In this document: positions 17,380-25,481 of the stretch, in pieces
How the letters are laid out: each line of letters starts with the position of its first letter
Position numbering within the stretch: the first letter of the stretch is position 1
NCBI GenBank assembly: GCA_035485475.1
Contig: DATHOA010000185.1
Location: forward strand, 5,545-69,544
Source: DAIDKA01 sp035485475
GTDB lineage: Bacteria; Pseudomonadota; Gammaproteobacteria; Steroidobacterales; Steroidobacteraceae
Length of the DNA stretch: 64,000 nt
Reading direction: 5' to 3'
Notes under the pieces: generated by a model
Told to the model about the DNA's origin: nothing
The model's database searches: none
The model's input: the letters and a program-made list of their open reading frames with translations, nothing else
Made by a program: the position numbers and the translations under genes

Positions 17380-19545
17380 TTAGGCGGGCAGTGGTTGTCG
17401 GCCGGGTTGGCGACGCGCGGCCTCGTGCCGCTCCGATTCCTGAAGATAACGCTTGCGCAGCTGGACCCGCAGCGCATCGACGGCGCGCGGGATGCGAACG
17501 ATCTCATCCGTGCTCTTGCCGGCACGCTGCAGCTCGCTGCCCAGCGGACTCATCTCCACCTCCAGGGTCAGCAGATCGAAGCGTGCCTCGGTCCACCCCA
17601 GGTACCAGTGCCAGTCGGTGTAGTACAGCCAACTGCGTTCGTTGAACGCGCGCACATGGGTTGGGTCCTGCCAGGCGCCGAGGCTCATGTCGTAGGGCAC
17701 GGAGACCTTGAAGATGCCACCGGGCTTCAGCAGCCGCAGGATATTGGTCATGGCGGTGGTCAGATCGCCGATATGCTCGAGAACGTCGTTGGCAATCGCG
17801 CCGTCGAAACTGTTCTCCGCAAGCGTCACCAAGCCGAACCGCGCGGTCTGAAGCGAAGTGCCGATCAACGTTGCGGATGAAAGATCGAACACGGCATCCG
17901 GACCCCACGCCGGATTGATGTCGACATTCAGACAATCCGGGCGGAAGTCCTTACCGCTGCCCAGCTGCAGGGTCGCCGGCAGGGGGGCCGTCGCGGCGGC
18001 GGTGGGTGGGACCGGTGCCGCAAGCTGCAGTGAAGCAGCAAGAATGTCCTCTTCGCGACGTAGCGCAAAAATCCGTTGTGCCCGTTCGCCGAGCGCCAGA
18101 CGCTTGGTAGGGTCGCGCACCAGTTCCAGGCAGGCTGCCACCAGCCCTTCGTAGGGGACGCCGCATACGGCATCGCGCAGTTCCGGCTCGAGAAAAGTGT
18201 CCGGACCGGCCTCGGCGACCACGGCCTTCCGGTTCGAGAGCAGATAGGCCGCCCGCACGACTTCAAAGATTTTGGCCTCGTAGTAATGGACAATGAGTAC
18301 GACCTTGGCGCACGCAATGGCGCGGTCGCGTTCCTCGCCGTAGGTACCGAAAAGCACGGCGACGTTCAGGCCGTGGGCCTTGAGCTGGTCCAGGATCTGC
18401 TGCCGGCGTGGATTGAGGGAACCGTAAAAGAGAACATCAATCTCATCGCTCAGATGCGGGATGCGCGCCAGTTCCGGAACATATCCCAATGGCACAAACT
18501 GCACTGACTGTGCGCCCAGCGCCGTCAGACGCCGAACATTCTCGGTGCTGTAGTCCCACACCGTATGTTTCTTCAGTGCCGCGACATAGGGACCGGTGAG
18601 CCAGCGCGAGTCGGCATCCATTTGCTCCGAGTTGTAGAGGATCGCATCACCCGGAAGTGCGTCAAGCCCGGCCGCATCGAGCATGTGCGCGCCCAATACG
18701 ATCTGGCGCGCCGCACCGTCAGGCTGTTCGCGGTAGAAGGATTTGACGCCTAACCGTCGCAGTCCAAAGTGCACGCACTCGGCAATCTCGGTCAGGCCTT
18801 CAGCATGAACATAGCCCTCGGGACGCACATGCACGATCTGGTAGGCGGTATGCGCGGCAATTGCCGGCGGCGCCGCGGGGCTGGCTGAATTGTGTCCGGC
18901 GTAGTTCAGATGCGGCGTGTTCCAGATATTGCCTTCCATCCACTTGGGAACGATGCCGTGGCGCTGCAGGACATAGGGCAGCGAGAGCTGATCCTGACTG
19001 CTCCACCTGACGCATTCGATCAGCCAGTCTTTCATTGCGGCCCGCACCGTCGGCGTGTTGCGGTAAACAAAACAGCCGGCGGCGGCCAGCCAGTGATCGT
19101 GAAATTGCGGATCGGCGAGATAGGAGGAAACCTGCTGCGCCATCGGTTCGCCGGCATAGCGGCTCACCAGGTACTGATCACCCTCGGCCATGAGCTGTGC
19201 CATGAATGACAGCTCTTCGGCCAGACTCCTGCGTGCCGGATGCGGCATCAGACAGATGTCGGCATCCCCCAATTGCGCAATCAGCCATGCGGCCAGCGCG
19301 CCGGTGGTGACCGTATAGGCGCTGTCGAGCCAGGCAATCAGGTCCGCGTCCGCAAACCACTCGAAGCCGCACATCTTCGGCAACTTCGACTGCAGGCGCG
19401 GGCTGATCGCCAGGGGCCGCGGTGGTATGTCCTCCTCGGCAAAGAACCGGAACTCCACCTCCCATCCCGCAGGCAGGTCCTGGGCCGGCACTGCGCAGCG
19501 AGCATCAATTGCGGCGAGATTGGCCGATGCGATGCATATTTTCAT
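17380..19545 (-). CDS. Three-domain glycosyltransferase-methyltransferase fusion
   Basis: A 721-residue cytoplasmic protein. Residues 1-215 resemble a DUF616/TOD1-like glycosyltransferase domain (FEWFADADLIAWLDSAY, later EGNIWNTPH). Residues 235-500 look like a GT-B family 1 half (LYNSEQMD, VLFYGSLNPRR, HYYEAKIFEVVRAAYLLSNR, AVVAEAG). Residues 525-690 are a class I SAM methyltransferase (LQLGSGKDFRPDCLNVD; DGAIANDVLEHIGDL; LLKPGGIFKVSVPYD). It probably transfers and methylates sugars. The start ATG overlaps the upstream gene's TGA in ATGA, so the two are translationally coupled. The location between flaG and flagellin genes suggests filament glycosylation (inference). Confidence 0.78.
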   Translation of the reverse strand: MKICIASANLAAIDARCAVPAQDLPAGWEVEFRFFAEEDIPPRPLAISPRLQSKLPKMCGFEWFADADLIAWLDSAYTVTTGALAAWLIAQLGDADICLMPHPARRSLAEELSFMAQLMAEGDQYLVSRYAGEPMAQQVSSYLADPQFHDHWLAAAGCFVYRNTPTVRAAMKDWLIECVRWSSQDQLSLPYVLQRHGIVPKWMEGNIWNTPHLNYAGHNSASPAAPPAIAAHTAYQIVHVRPEGYVHAEGLTEIAECVHFGLRRLGVKSFYREQPDGAARQIVLGAHMLDAAGLDALPGDAILYNSEQMDADSRWLTGPYVAALKKHTVWDYSTENVRRLTALGAQSVQFVPLGYVPELARIPHLSDEIDVLFYGSLNPRRQQILDQLKAHGLNVAVLFGTYGEERDRAIACAKVVLIVHYYEAKIFEVVRAAYLLSNRKAVVAEAGPDTFLEPELRDAVCGVPYEGLVAACLELVRDPTKRLALGERAQRIFALRREEDILAASLQLAAPVPPTAAATAPLPATLQLGSGKDFRPDCLNVDINPAWGPDAVFDLSSATLIGTSLQTARFGLVTLAENSFDGAIANDVLEHIGDLTTAMTNILRLLKPGGIFKVSVPYDMSLGAWQDPTHVRAFNERSWLYYTDWHWYLGWTEARFDLLTLEVEMSPLGSELQRAGKSTDEIVRIPRAVDALRVQLRKRYLQESERHEAARRQPGRQPLPA

Positions 19546-22310
19546 TTGGATGTAGGTTCCGCCGGGTGCGGCCTGCGCACCGCGTAAAGTTCCATCTCCG
19601 CTTTGTTGCGGTTCGGAACCGCGAAATCGACGACGTCAAAATCGCACTCGCGCAACAGCGCAACGATCCGTTCGCGCCCGAAATTGTGGAGATTCTCGAT
19701 CTGCGTCCAGAAGGGATTGACGGTCGCGGCATCGAGCAGTTTCCAGCTCGAGGACTGCATGTCGGGCAGGCCGACGACCAGCACGCCTGCGGGCGGCAGT
19801 ATCCGCGCCGCCTTCAACAAGGCGGCGCGCACGTCGGGAATCTGTTGCAGAAGGCCCATCATGGACAGCACGCGGGGTGAGAGTTCGAAGCGCAGCGTCG
19901 TGAAGTCCGCGTTCACGGCGTTGAAGCCCAGTTGCTGTATCTGCGCAACGACCTCGGCTGCGGTGTCCAGGCCGATGGCGGCGAACCCGAAGTCCGAGGC
20001 CGCCAACACCAGCGAGCCGTCGCCTGTCCCGACATCCACCCACACCGGCCTGTCGGGCCCCTCGATGACGCTGCGGTAGCCGCCCAGCAGCGCCACGACT
20101 TTCTCCACCACCGCAGTCCAACCGGGCCGTCCGGCTTCCATGGCCGCCGCCAGGTCCGCCGGTGCCTGCACGCGGCGCTTGCGCCCGATTTCATTCAGAC
20201 CCGCCGCAGTCCAGTGGTGCCGGCTGTGCACATGCGCGCACGTCGGGCAGCGCATCCACTCGATCGAGGGCGGCAGCGGCTCATGCCACTGCGCGTGCGT
20301 GGTGCAGTTGGCGAACCCCAGCGTCACGCTGGCGCCCCCGCACAGGGGGCATGCCGGAAAGGCGGCCTGCAATGCGGAGACGCGCCCGACGAATTGCGGC
20401 GCGTCGGCTCGCGGCTGCACCGGTCCTTGGTCCGGCACATCGATATGTTCGAGCGGCAGACCGCTGCGCTGCCGCGCAACCATCATTTCTATCGCTGCTT
20501 CGAAGTCGCGCGTCAGGCGCGCGGTATCGAACAGCGGCGTGTTCAGGCGGTTGGCGCTCACCCGGGCGCGCAGCTCACAGCGGTATGCGGCATCGGTGCC
20601 GATGCGCCTGGCGATCCGTACCATGTCGTCATGATCGGCACCCACCAGTTCCGGCAGGTTCATCGCGTTGAGCAGGCTTTCGCTGACCCGCGAGGCGAAG
20701 TGCCGGCCTTTGGCGGTGATCACCGGAACACCGGCCCAGAGCGCATCCGAGGTGGTGGTATGGCCGTTGCACACCAGGGTATCGAGGACGGCATCGGCAA
20801 GCTGCAAACGCGCCAGGTGATCGTTGGGCGCCGCAAACGGCGCGAAGATCAGCCGTCCCGGTTCAATGCCGGCCAGTTGTGCATGGCGTGACACGTTCGC
20901 GACTGCGGCCTCGCTTTGGCCCAGCAGCCACAGCACGCTGTCCGGCACTTGCTCCAGTATCCGCATCCACACGGCGAAGCTGGCGCGATCCACCTTGTAG
21001 GACTGGTTGAAGGCGCCGAACACGACCCGATCCTCCGGCAGACCATGCATGGCCCGCCCGTTTGGTGTGGGCGGGGCAAAGCGCTTGCGATCGTTGCACT
21101 GATAGGTGTGCGGCAGACGGCAGAACTTCTCCGTATACCACCGTGCACTGCTGTCCGGCGTCACGTACCGGTCCGAGACGATGTAGTCGATGTCAGGGCA
21201 GGCCGCACTGCCCGGGAAGCCCAGATATGCCGCCTGCAGCGGCGCCGGTCTGCAGGCCACGATGCCCGAGCGGCCCCCACCCGTGTACAGCTTCAGATCA
21301 AAGAGTATGTCCAGCCGATCCGCCGCGATGCGCGTCGCGGCCTGCCGGTCGCTCATGGTGTGGATCGGAACGAGGTGTTCGACGGCATTGAGAAAGCGCT
21401 GCCGGTATTCGGAGATATCCGGGCCGGTATAGTCGTAGGCGAACACTTCAAACCGCTCACGGTCGTGGTGTTCGAGCAGACCCGCCATCAGGTGCATCGT
21501 CGCATGATTGCGAAAGTCGCAGGACACATAACCGACGCGAATGCGCCCTCCCGGGGCGCGGGCTGCGCTCGGGCCGATCGGCTCGGGCCGCCCCACCATG
21601 CGTTCGAGATAGGCACGCGTGACTCCGAGGTTGCGAGCCTCGTCTGCGCACCAGGTTACATGGGTCAGGGGAAACTCCTGGGGTGCGCTGAAATTTCCCT
21701 GGTCATACCAGGCGCCGATCTTCTGCTGCAGTGATTCGATCCACTCCCACTCGCAGGTGAAGCGCGCCGGCACCAGGGCGGCGCCGATCGTCGCGGGGTC
21801 CTGCGGAGCCAGCTGCACGATCCTTTTGAAGGCGTTCGATGATTCCTCGTAGAGATCGTTACCCTGCAGCAGCAAAGCTGCGCGCGACAGCAGCGTGGGG
21901 TTGGCGCTGATCGTCAACTGGCGACGGGCGAACTCGATGCCGTCGCGATGACGGTTGCCATTGAAAAGTGCCGTGATCAGGGCGTCCAGGATATCTTCGC
22001 TGTCGGGAGATTCCTCGAGCGCCTTCAACAGGCAGCGCACGGCCTCGTCGGTGGCGCGTTCCGCACTCAGCAGCACGCCGGCTGCCAGCCAGTTGCGGGC
22101 GCCTGCGCCCTTTTCACCGGCTTGTTTGAACGCCTCGATGGCTTCCGCGCCGCGCCCCGCGAGCCGCAACGCCTCCGCGCGCAGCGACAGCACGCCCGGG
22201 TGTCCCGGCAGCTGGGTGTGAAGTCGGTCAAGTTCGAGCAGCGCGTCGGCGGCCCGCCCCCCGTTCATCTGCTCCAGCAGTACTACCAGATGGCTCGGCT
22301 GAATGGTCAT
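19542..22310 (-). CDS. TPR-GT41 (OGT/SPINDLY-like) glycosyltransferase fused to a zinc-ribbon and methyltransferase
   Basis: The protein has 922 residues. Residues 5-190 are TPR-like helical repeats. Residues 255-610 are a GT41 catalytic region with RIRVGYVSCDFRNHATMHLM, LQAAYLGFPGSAACPDIDYI, VVFGAFNQSYKV and NGHTTTSDALWAGVPV, as in O-GlcNAc transferases. Residues 650-692 hold two CxxC pairs (Cys654/657, Cys688/691), and 755-920 are a class I methyltransferase (VWVDVGTGDGSLVLA). GT41 enzymes add sugars to Ser/Thr of proteins; flagellin is the likely target given the neighbours. ATG 22310 was chosen because the domain order starts there and an inverted repeat lies upstream; a longer frame to 22385 is open. 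Substrate and sugar are unproven. Confidence 0.83.
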   Translation of the reverse strand: MTIQPSHLVVLLEQMNGGRAADALLELDRLHTQLPGHPGVLSLRAEALRLAGRGAEAIEAFKQAGEKGAGARNWLAAGVLLSAERATDEAVRCLLKALEESPDSEDILDALITALFNGNRHRDGIEFARRQLTISANPTLLSRAALLLQGNDLYEESSNAFKRIVQLAPQDPATIGAALVPARFTCEWEWIESLQQKIGAWYDQGNFSAPQEFPLTHVTWCADEARNLGVTRAYLERMVGRPEPIGPSAARAPGGRIRVGYVSCDFRNHATMHLMAGLLEHHDRERFEVFAYDYTGPDISEYRQRFLNAVEHLVPIHTMSDRQAATRIAADRLDILFDLKLYTGGGRSGIVACRPAPLQAAYLGFPGSAACPDIDYIVSDRYVTPDSSARWYTEKFCRLPHTYQCNDRKRFAPPTPNGRAMHGLPEDRVVFGAFNQSYKVDRASFAVWMRILEQVPDSVLWLLGQSEAAVANVSRHAQLAGIEPGRLIFAPFAAPNDHLARLQLADAVLDTLVCNGHTTTSDALWAGVPVITAKGRHFASRVSESLLNAMNLPELVGADHDDMVRIARRIGTDAAYRCELRARVSANRLNTPLFDTARLTRDFEAAIEMMVARQRSGLPLEHIDVPDQGPVQPRADAPQFVGRVSALQAAFPACPLCGGASVTLGFANCTTHAQWHEPLPPSIEWMRCPTCAHVHSRHHWTAAGLNEIGRKRRVQAPADLAAAMEAGRPGWTAVVEKVVALLGGYRSVIEGPDRPVWVDVGTGDGSLVLAASDFGFAAIGLDTAAEVVAQIQQLGFNAVNADFTTLRFELSPRVLSMMGLLQQIPDVRAALLKAARILPPAGVLVVGLPDMQSSSWKLLDAATVNPFWTQIENLHNFGRERIVALLRECDFDVVDFAVPNRNKAEMELYAVRRPHPAEPTSK

Positions 22311-22330
22311 TGGCGGCTCAAGAGAGAATT

Positions 22331-22365
22331 TGACATTGTTGCTGCGGGGCAGTTTAACAATGTCA
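22331..22365. promoter_or_regulatory. 10-bp inverted repeat upstream of the GT41 gene
   Basis: TGACATTGTT (22331-22340) and AACAATGTCA (22356-22365) are perfect inverted copies, 15 bases apart, centred about 38 bases before the chosen start codon. The repeat could be an operator or an mRNA hairpin over the leader. The AT-rich arms stand out in GC-rich surroundings. No promoter was assigned. Confidence 0.5.
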
Positions 22366-22399
22366 CCAGCCGGCAAATAGCACACAGCTCACAGTGTTG

Positions 22400-22447
22400 T
22401 CCCCCGAAAGAGGGGGAACCCACCATCGATTCTTGGTCGATGGTGGG
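22400..22447 (-). terminator. Tandem hairpins after the octapeptide-repeat gene
   Basis: A perfect 11-bp stem, CCCACCATCGA (22419-22429) with TCGATGGTGGG (22437-22447) and a 7-nt loop, is followed on the minus strand by a second 6-bp GC stem (22400-22405 with 22412-22417). Neither has a long T run, so termination strength is uncertain. They lie 20-67 bases after the stop codon. Confidence 0.55.
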
Positions 22448-22466
22448 CCGGCCTCAGCGGGATGAT

Positions 22467-23237
22467 TTATACCGTCAGATACTGGATCTGCGAGGTTGCC
22501 AGCTCGCCTACCAGCGCGGACACCTGGCTGTATGTCAGGGCAGCCAGCTGTGTGCTGCTCAGCAGCTGGGCTTGTGCGGTCGCCAGGTTGCTGATCTGGG
22601 CGGTGGTGAGGGCGGAGATGTCCTTGGCGGAGATCGCATTCAGGTTCACCGAGCTCAGCCCGTTCAAGGTGGCGGTCGCCAAACCGGTGACACCACCGGC
22701 CGTGAGTGCACCCAGCTGCAAGCTGGTGATGTTGGTGCCCAGGGCGGCAACCTGTACCGAGGTGAAGGCGGCGACGACCTTGGTGGAGATGCTCGCCAGG
22801 GTCGCAGTGCTCACGGCGGCCACGGCCGCCAGGGCGGTGGTGGTCAGGCCCGAAGCCTGGGTGGCGGCGAGGTGGCCGATCTGGGTGGCCGACAGACTGC
22901 TGGCCAGGGTGGCAACCTGGGAAGTCGTCAAAGCCTGCACCTGCAAGCTGCCCAAGTCCTGTATTTGGACGGATGACAGCGCGCTCACCTGAGCGTTCGT
23001 CAGGTGCGGAACATCCGCAGCCGAAAGATTGCTGATCTCGCCGGCGAGGGCGGTGATTGCCGCCGTGCTGATATATGCGACGTCGGCGACGGATATCGCC
23101 GCGACCTGGACCGAACTCAGTCCCGCCGCCTGGGCAGCACTCAGAGCATTGATGTCGGATGTTGCCAGCGAACTGATCTGCTTGGCTGTCAGCGCACTAA
23201 CCTGAGCCACGGACATCGACGAGATTATGGAGCTCAT
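22467..23237 (-). CDS. Octapeptide-repeat protein of unknown function, in the flagellar filament cluster
   Basis: I do not recognise a characterised family. Nearly all of the 256 residues are about 29 consecutive octads of the form S/T-x-x-Q/D-V/I-x-x-L/I, for example SVAQVSAL, TAKQISSL, SSVQVAAI, SAKDISAL, TTAQISNL, TYSQVSAL. Ser/Thr at position 1 and Gln/Asp at position 4 look like a helix capping box, so a solenoid of short helical turns is plausible; a beta-solenoid is the alternative. There is no signal peptide, membrane segment or Cys. AAGGGAAG precedes ATG 23237. A FliA-like promoter lies about 95 bases upstream. It sits between fliS and the GT41 gene. It might be exported by the flagellar apparatus, bind the filament, or be a glycosylation target; all of these are inference. 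Confidence 0.75.
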   Translation of the reverse strand: MSSIISSMSVAQVSALTAKQISSLATSDINALSAAQAAGLSSVQVAAISVADVAYISTAAITALAGEISNLSAADVPHLTNAQVSALSSVQIQDLGSLQVQALTTSQVATLASSLSATQIGHLAATQASGLTTTALAAVAAVSTATLASISTKVVAAFTSVQVAALGTNITSLQLGALTAGGVTGLATATLNGLSSVNLNAISAKDISALTTAQISNLATAQAQLLSSTQLAALTYSQVSALVGELATSQIQYLTV

Positions 23238-23330
23238 GACTTCCCTTTAGACAAATTCGAGGCGGCTGTCCGCGATCACCGTTACGTCAAATCCGAAGCC
23301 GGAATAAAGGCCGCGCCTCGTCTGGCATCC

Positions 23331-23358
23331 TCATCGGCAGCGTGACCTGAATCCTTGA
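23331..23358 (-). promoter_or_regulatory. Sigma-28-like promoter of the octapeptide-repeat gene
   Basis: On the minus strand TCAAGGAT, a 12-bp spacer, then GCCGATGA. The -10 part matches FliA consensus at 7 of 8 positions and the -35 part at 5 of 8; the spacer is one base longer than ideal. It lies between fliS and the repeat gene, so the repeat gene may be expressed separately from fliS. Confidence 0.5.
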
Positions 23359-23407
23359 GGCAATCCGGGCACTGATTCCGGAGTGGGTTGCAAAAGGGTG
23401 ATGAGGG

Positions 23408-23839
23408 TCACAGGGGTTGCGCGCGGCCTGACATATCCGGCTGCCGCACCTGTGGGCCGATTTCGACCCAGGCACTACGGATGTTGCCGAGCAGCCCGAG
23501 CACCTCGGTAATGAGGCCGACGTCGTTATTGAGATTGGCCAGCAGCAACTGCCGGGTGATGTACCCGTACAAAGCGCTCAGATTCTGTGCCAGCGATCCG
23601 CCTTCAGCAAAATTGAGGGTGCCGCGCAGCTCTGCAATCAGGATCACGCAACTGTGCAGCAGCTTGGCCTTGCGCACGGTCTCGCCGCGCTCGATGCAGC
23701 CGCGGGCACTGAGCATGCGCTCGGTCGCCGCATCCAGGAGCATCTGCACCAGGCGGTGCGGATCGGCACTGGCGACACTGCCGTGGACCGATACGCTGTT
23801 ATAAGTCGCTAGTCCGGAATTCCGCCCATAGGCACTCAC
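23408..23839 (-). CDS. fliS: Flagellar export chaperone FliS
   Basis: FliS binds the C-terminus of flagellin in the cytoplasm and keeps it unfolded until export. The 143-residue helical protein shows the family pattern: YNSVSVHGSVASADPHRLVQ near the start, MLLDAATERMLSARG, and YGYITRQLLLANLNND in the last third. The start is GTG 23839, preceded by ACGGAG seven bases away. It has its own FliA-type promoter. Unlike the common fliD-fliS order with a short gap, 80 bases separate it from fliD. Confidence 0.93.
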   Translation of the reverse strand: MSAYGRNSGLATYNSVSVHGSVASADPHRLVQMLLDAATERMLSARGCIERGETVRKAKLLHSCVILIAELRGTLNFAEGGSLAQNLSALYGYITRQLLLANLNNDVGLITEVLGLLGNIRSAWVEIGPQVRQPDMSGRAQPL

Positions 23840-23874
23840 ATCAACGCTCCGTCACTTCCCATTACCGTGGAGAT

Positions 23875-23901
23875 TTAACGGCCGCCCGAGGGCGGACTTG
23901 A
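23875..23901 (-). promoter_or_regulatory. Sigma-28 (FliA) promoter of fliS
   Basis: On the minus strand TCAAGTCC, an 11-bp spacer, then GCCGTTAA, matching the FliA consensus at 12 of 16 positions. The -10 element ends about 35 bases before the fliS GTG start. It sits in the fliD-fliS gap. Confidence 0.7.
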
Positions 23902-23919
23902 GCGCGGGCGCCCCGGCGG

Positions 23920-25359
23920 TTAACCGTTGGGCGTGGCCTGCACCTGGGGCAGGCTGGCGAAGGCCTGGGTCAGGTATGCCGAGGTCGTCTGCAGCGAGGA
24001 CAACAGGGTATTCAGCGCGGAATACTGCTGGGTCAGGCTGGCCGAGAGCGCCGCCATCTGGGCGTTGAGCGCCGTGGTCTGCTTGCTCAGGGAGTTTTCC
24101 TGCGTCACCAGGGTCTGGCTGTCGGTGGCGATCGCGCCGTTGGCGGCCAGGGCCGTGGTTATCTGCGAGTTCAGATTGGCCGCGACACCGTTCGTGCCGC
24201 TGAACAGTGAACTGACGGCACTGAAGTTGGTGGCCAGCGCGGTCGACAGAGTGTTCTGGTTGAGGCTCAGCGTGCCGTCGCTGTTGGTCGTGATGCCGAC
24301 GCTGGCCAGGGAATTGTAGGTGGACGAGCCGGTATTGACGACGCTGTAGAGCGCGCTCTGGATCTGATTCTTGATGCCGGTGAGCAGCGCATTGCCCATC
24401 ATCGGGCCGGCGGTGCCGCTCGCCGCATCGTAGCCGCCGAGCGAGGAAAATGAGCCCGCCAGGGTGTTGTAGGCGGAGACAAAGGCGCTGATGTTGCTCT
24501 CGATGGTCGAGGTGTCGGTGCTGACGGTCAGCGTGACCGGACCGGTGGCGGTGGTCAGCCCTGTCAGATCCAGCGTCACGCCGCTCAGCGCGCTGGTCAC
24601 GGTATTGTTCGGGCTGGTTTCCGCAACGCCGGCAATACTGAAGCTGGCGTCCTGGGCCTTCGACTGCACGGTGTAGTTCGTCGTGGCCGTGCTGCTGTAG
24701 GTGAGGGCCGCCAGGGCGTTGCCGGCGTCGGTCTCGCTGACCTGGATGGTGTTGGCGGCGCCGCTTTGCGTCGAGGACAGCAACAGTTGGGCGCCGCTAC
24801 TGCCCTGAAGCACGGTCGCCGTGATCCCCGGATTGCCGCTGGCGGAGTTGATCGCGGCGGCGATGCCATCGAGGGAGTCGTTGCCGCTGGTGATGGCGAC
24901 GTTGAAGTTGGTGCCCCCGAGGCTGACCTGCAGGGTGCCCGTGCCGATGGTGGTCGTGCCATCGCCGAAGGACGACTTCGACAGCAACTGCTGGGCCTGG
25001 GCCAGCGCCGATACGGTCACGTTGTACGTGCCGACGGGAGCGCCGGAGCCCACCGTGGCGGTGAATACGGTCGTGTTGCTGCTGGTGGCCGCCTGCGCGT
25101 TGAAGGCGCTTGGCGCGTCGAGTGCGCTCAGCGAAGATTGGAAGGTCGACAGGGCGCTCTTGAGGGTACCCAGCGAGGAGATCTGCGTGGTGACTGCCTG
25201 AGTCTGGGTGGTGATGAGGGCTTGCTGCGGCGCCTGCGTAGCCGCGACCAGCTGCGACACCAGTGAACTGACGTTGATCACCGAGCCGCCGGCAGCTGCA
25301 GCGCTGGAACTGCTGGCGATCGAAACCGGAGCCGTGCCGGTGGCGCTGGTGGTGCTCAT
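23920..25359 (-). CDS. fliD: Flagellar filament cap protein FliD (HAP2)
   Basis: FliD forms the cap that guides flagellin polymerisation at the filament tip. The 479-residue protein has the N-terminal FliD_N region (VINVSSLVSQLVAATQAPQ and a coiled-coil start), a Thr/Ser-rich middle, and the FliD_C region with SFSSLGGYDAASGTAGPMMG, VGITTNSDGTLSLNQ and a terminal coiled coil (QMAALSASLTQQYSALNTLL). It is exported by the flagellar type III system, with no signal peptide. No clear FliA promoter was found in the 122-base gap upstream, so expression may come from the fliC promoter past the hairpin. Confidence 0.94.
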   Translation of the reverse strand: MSTTSATGTAPVSIASSSSAAAAGGSVINVSSLVSQLVAATQAPQQALITTQTQAVTTQISSLGTLKSALSTFQSSLSALDAPSAFNAQAATSSNTTVFTATVGSGAPVGTYNVTVSALAQAQQLLSKSSFGDGTTTIGTGTLQVSLGGTNFNVAITSGNDSLDGIAAAINSASGNPGITATVLQGSSGAQLLLSSTQSGAANTIQVSETDAGNALAALTYSSTATTNYTVQSKAQDASFSIAGVAETSPNNTVTSALSGVTLDLTGLTTATGPVTLTVSTDTSTIESNISAFVSAYNTLAGSFSSLGGYDAASGTAGPMMGNALLTGIKNQIQSALYSVVNTGSSTYNSLASVGITTNSDGTLSLNQNTLSTALATNFSAVSSLFSGTNGVAANLNSQITTALAANGAIATDSQTLVTQENSLSKQTTALNAQMAALSASLTQQYSALNTLLSSLQTTSAYLTQAFASLPQVQATPNG

Positions 25360-25415
25360 CGCGGACTACCTCTGTGATCGATTGCGGGTCCAGGGCCGGT
25401 TGCGGAAACGGCGGC

Positions 25416-25441
25416 GGGCGGACGCCTTCCGGCATCCGCCC
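25416..25441 (-). terminator. GC-rich hairpin between fliC and fliD
   Basis: GGGCGGACGCC (25416-25426) and GGCATCCGCCC (25431-25441) pair over 11 positions with one wobble-type mismatch and a 4-nt loop. No T run follows on the minus strand. It may be a partial terminator or an mRNA-stabilising end that lowers fliD expression relative to flagellin. Confidence 0.45.
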
Positions 25442-25481
25442 CATCCGTCCAGGATCATCTGCAACCCGTGGACCGTCACCG

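Noticed and set aside
16982..17383. 133-codon plus-strand frame
   Set aside because: Antisense to flaG and across its FliA promoter; no ribosome site or motif.
22467..23237. Octad repeats as a CRISPR-like or DNA-level tandem repeat
   Set aside because: The periodicity is at protein level only; codons vary between units and no conserved DNA repeat with spacers exists.
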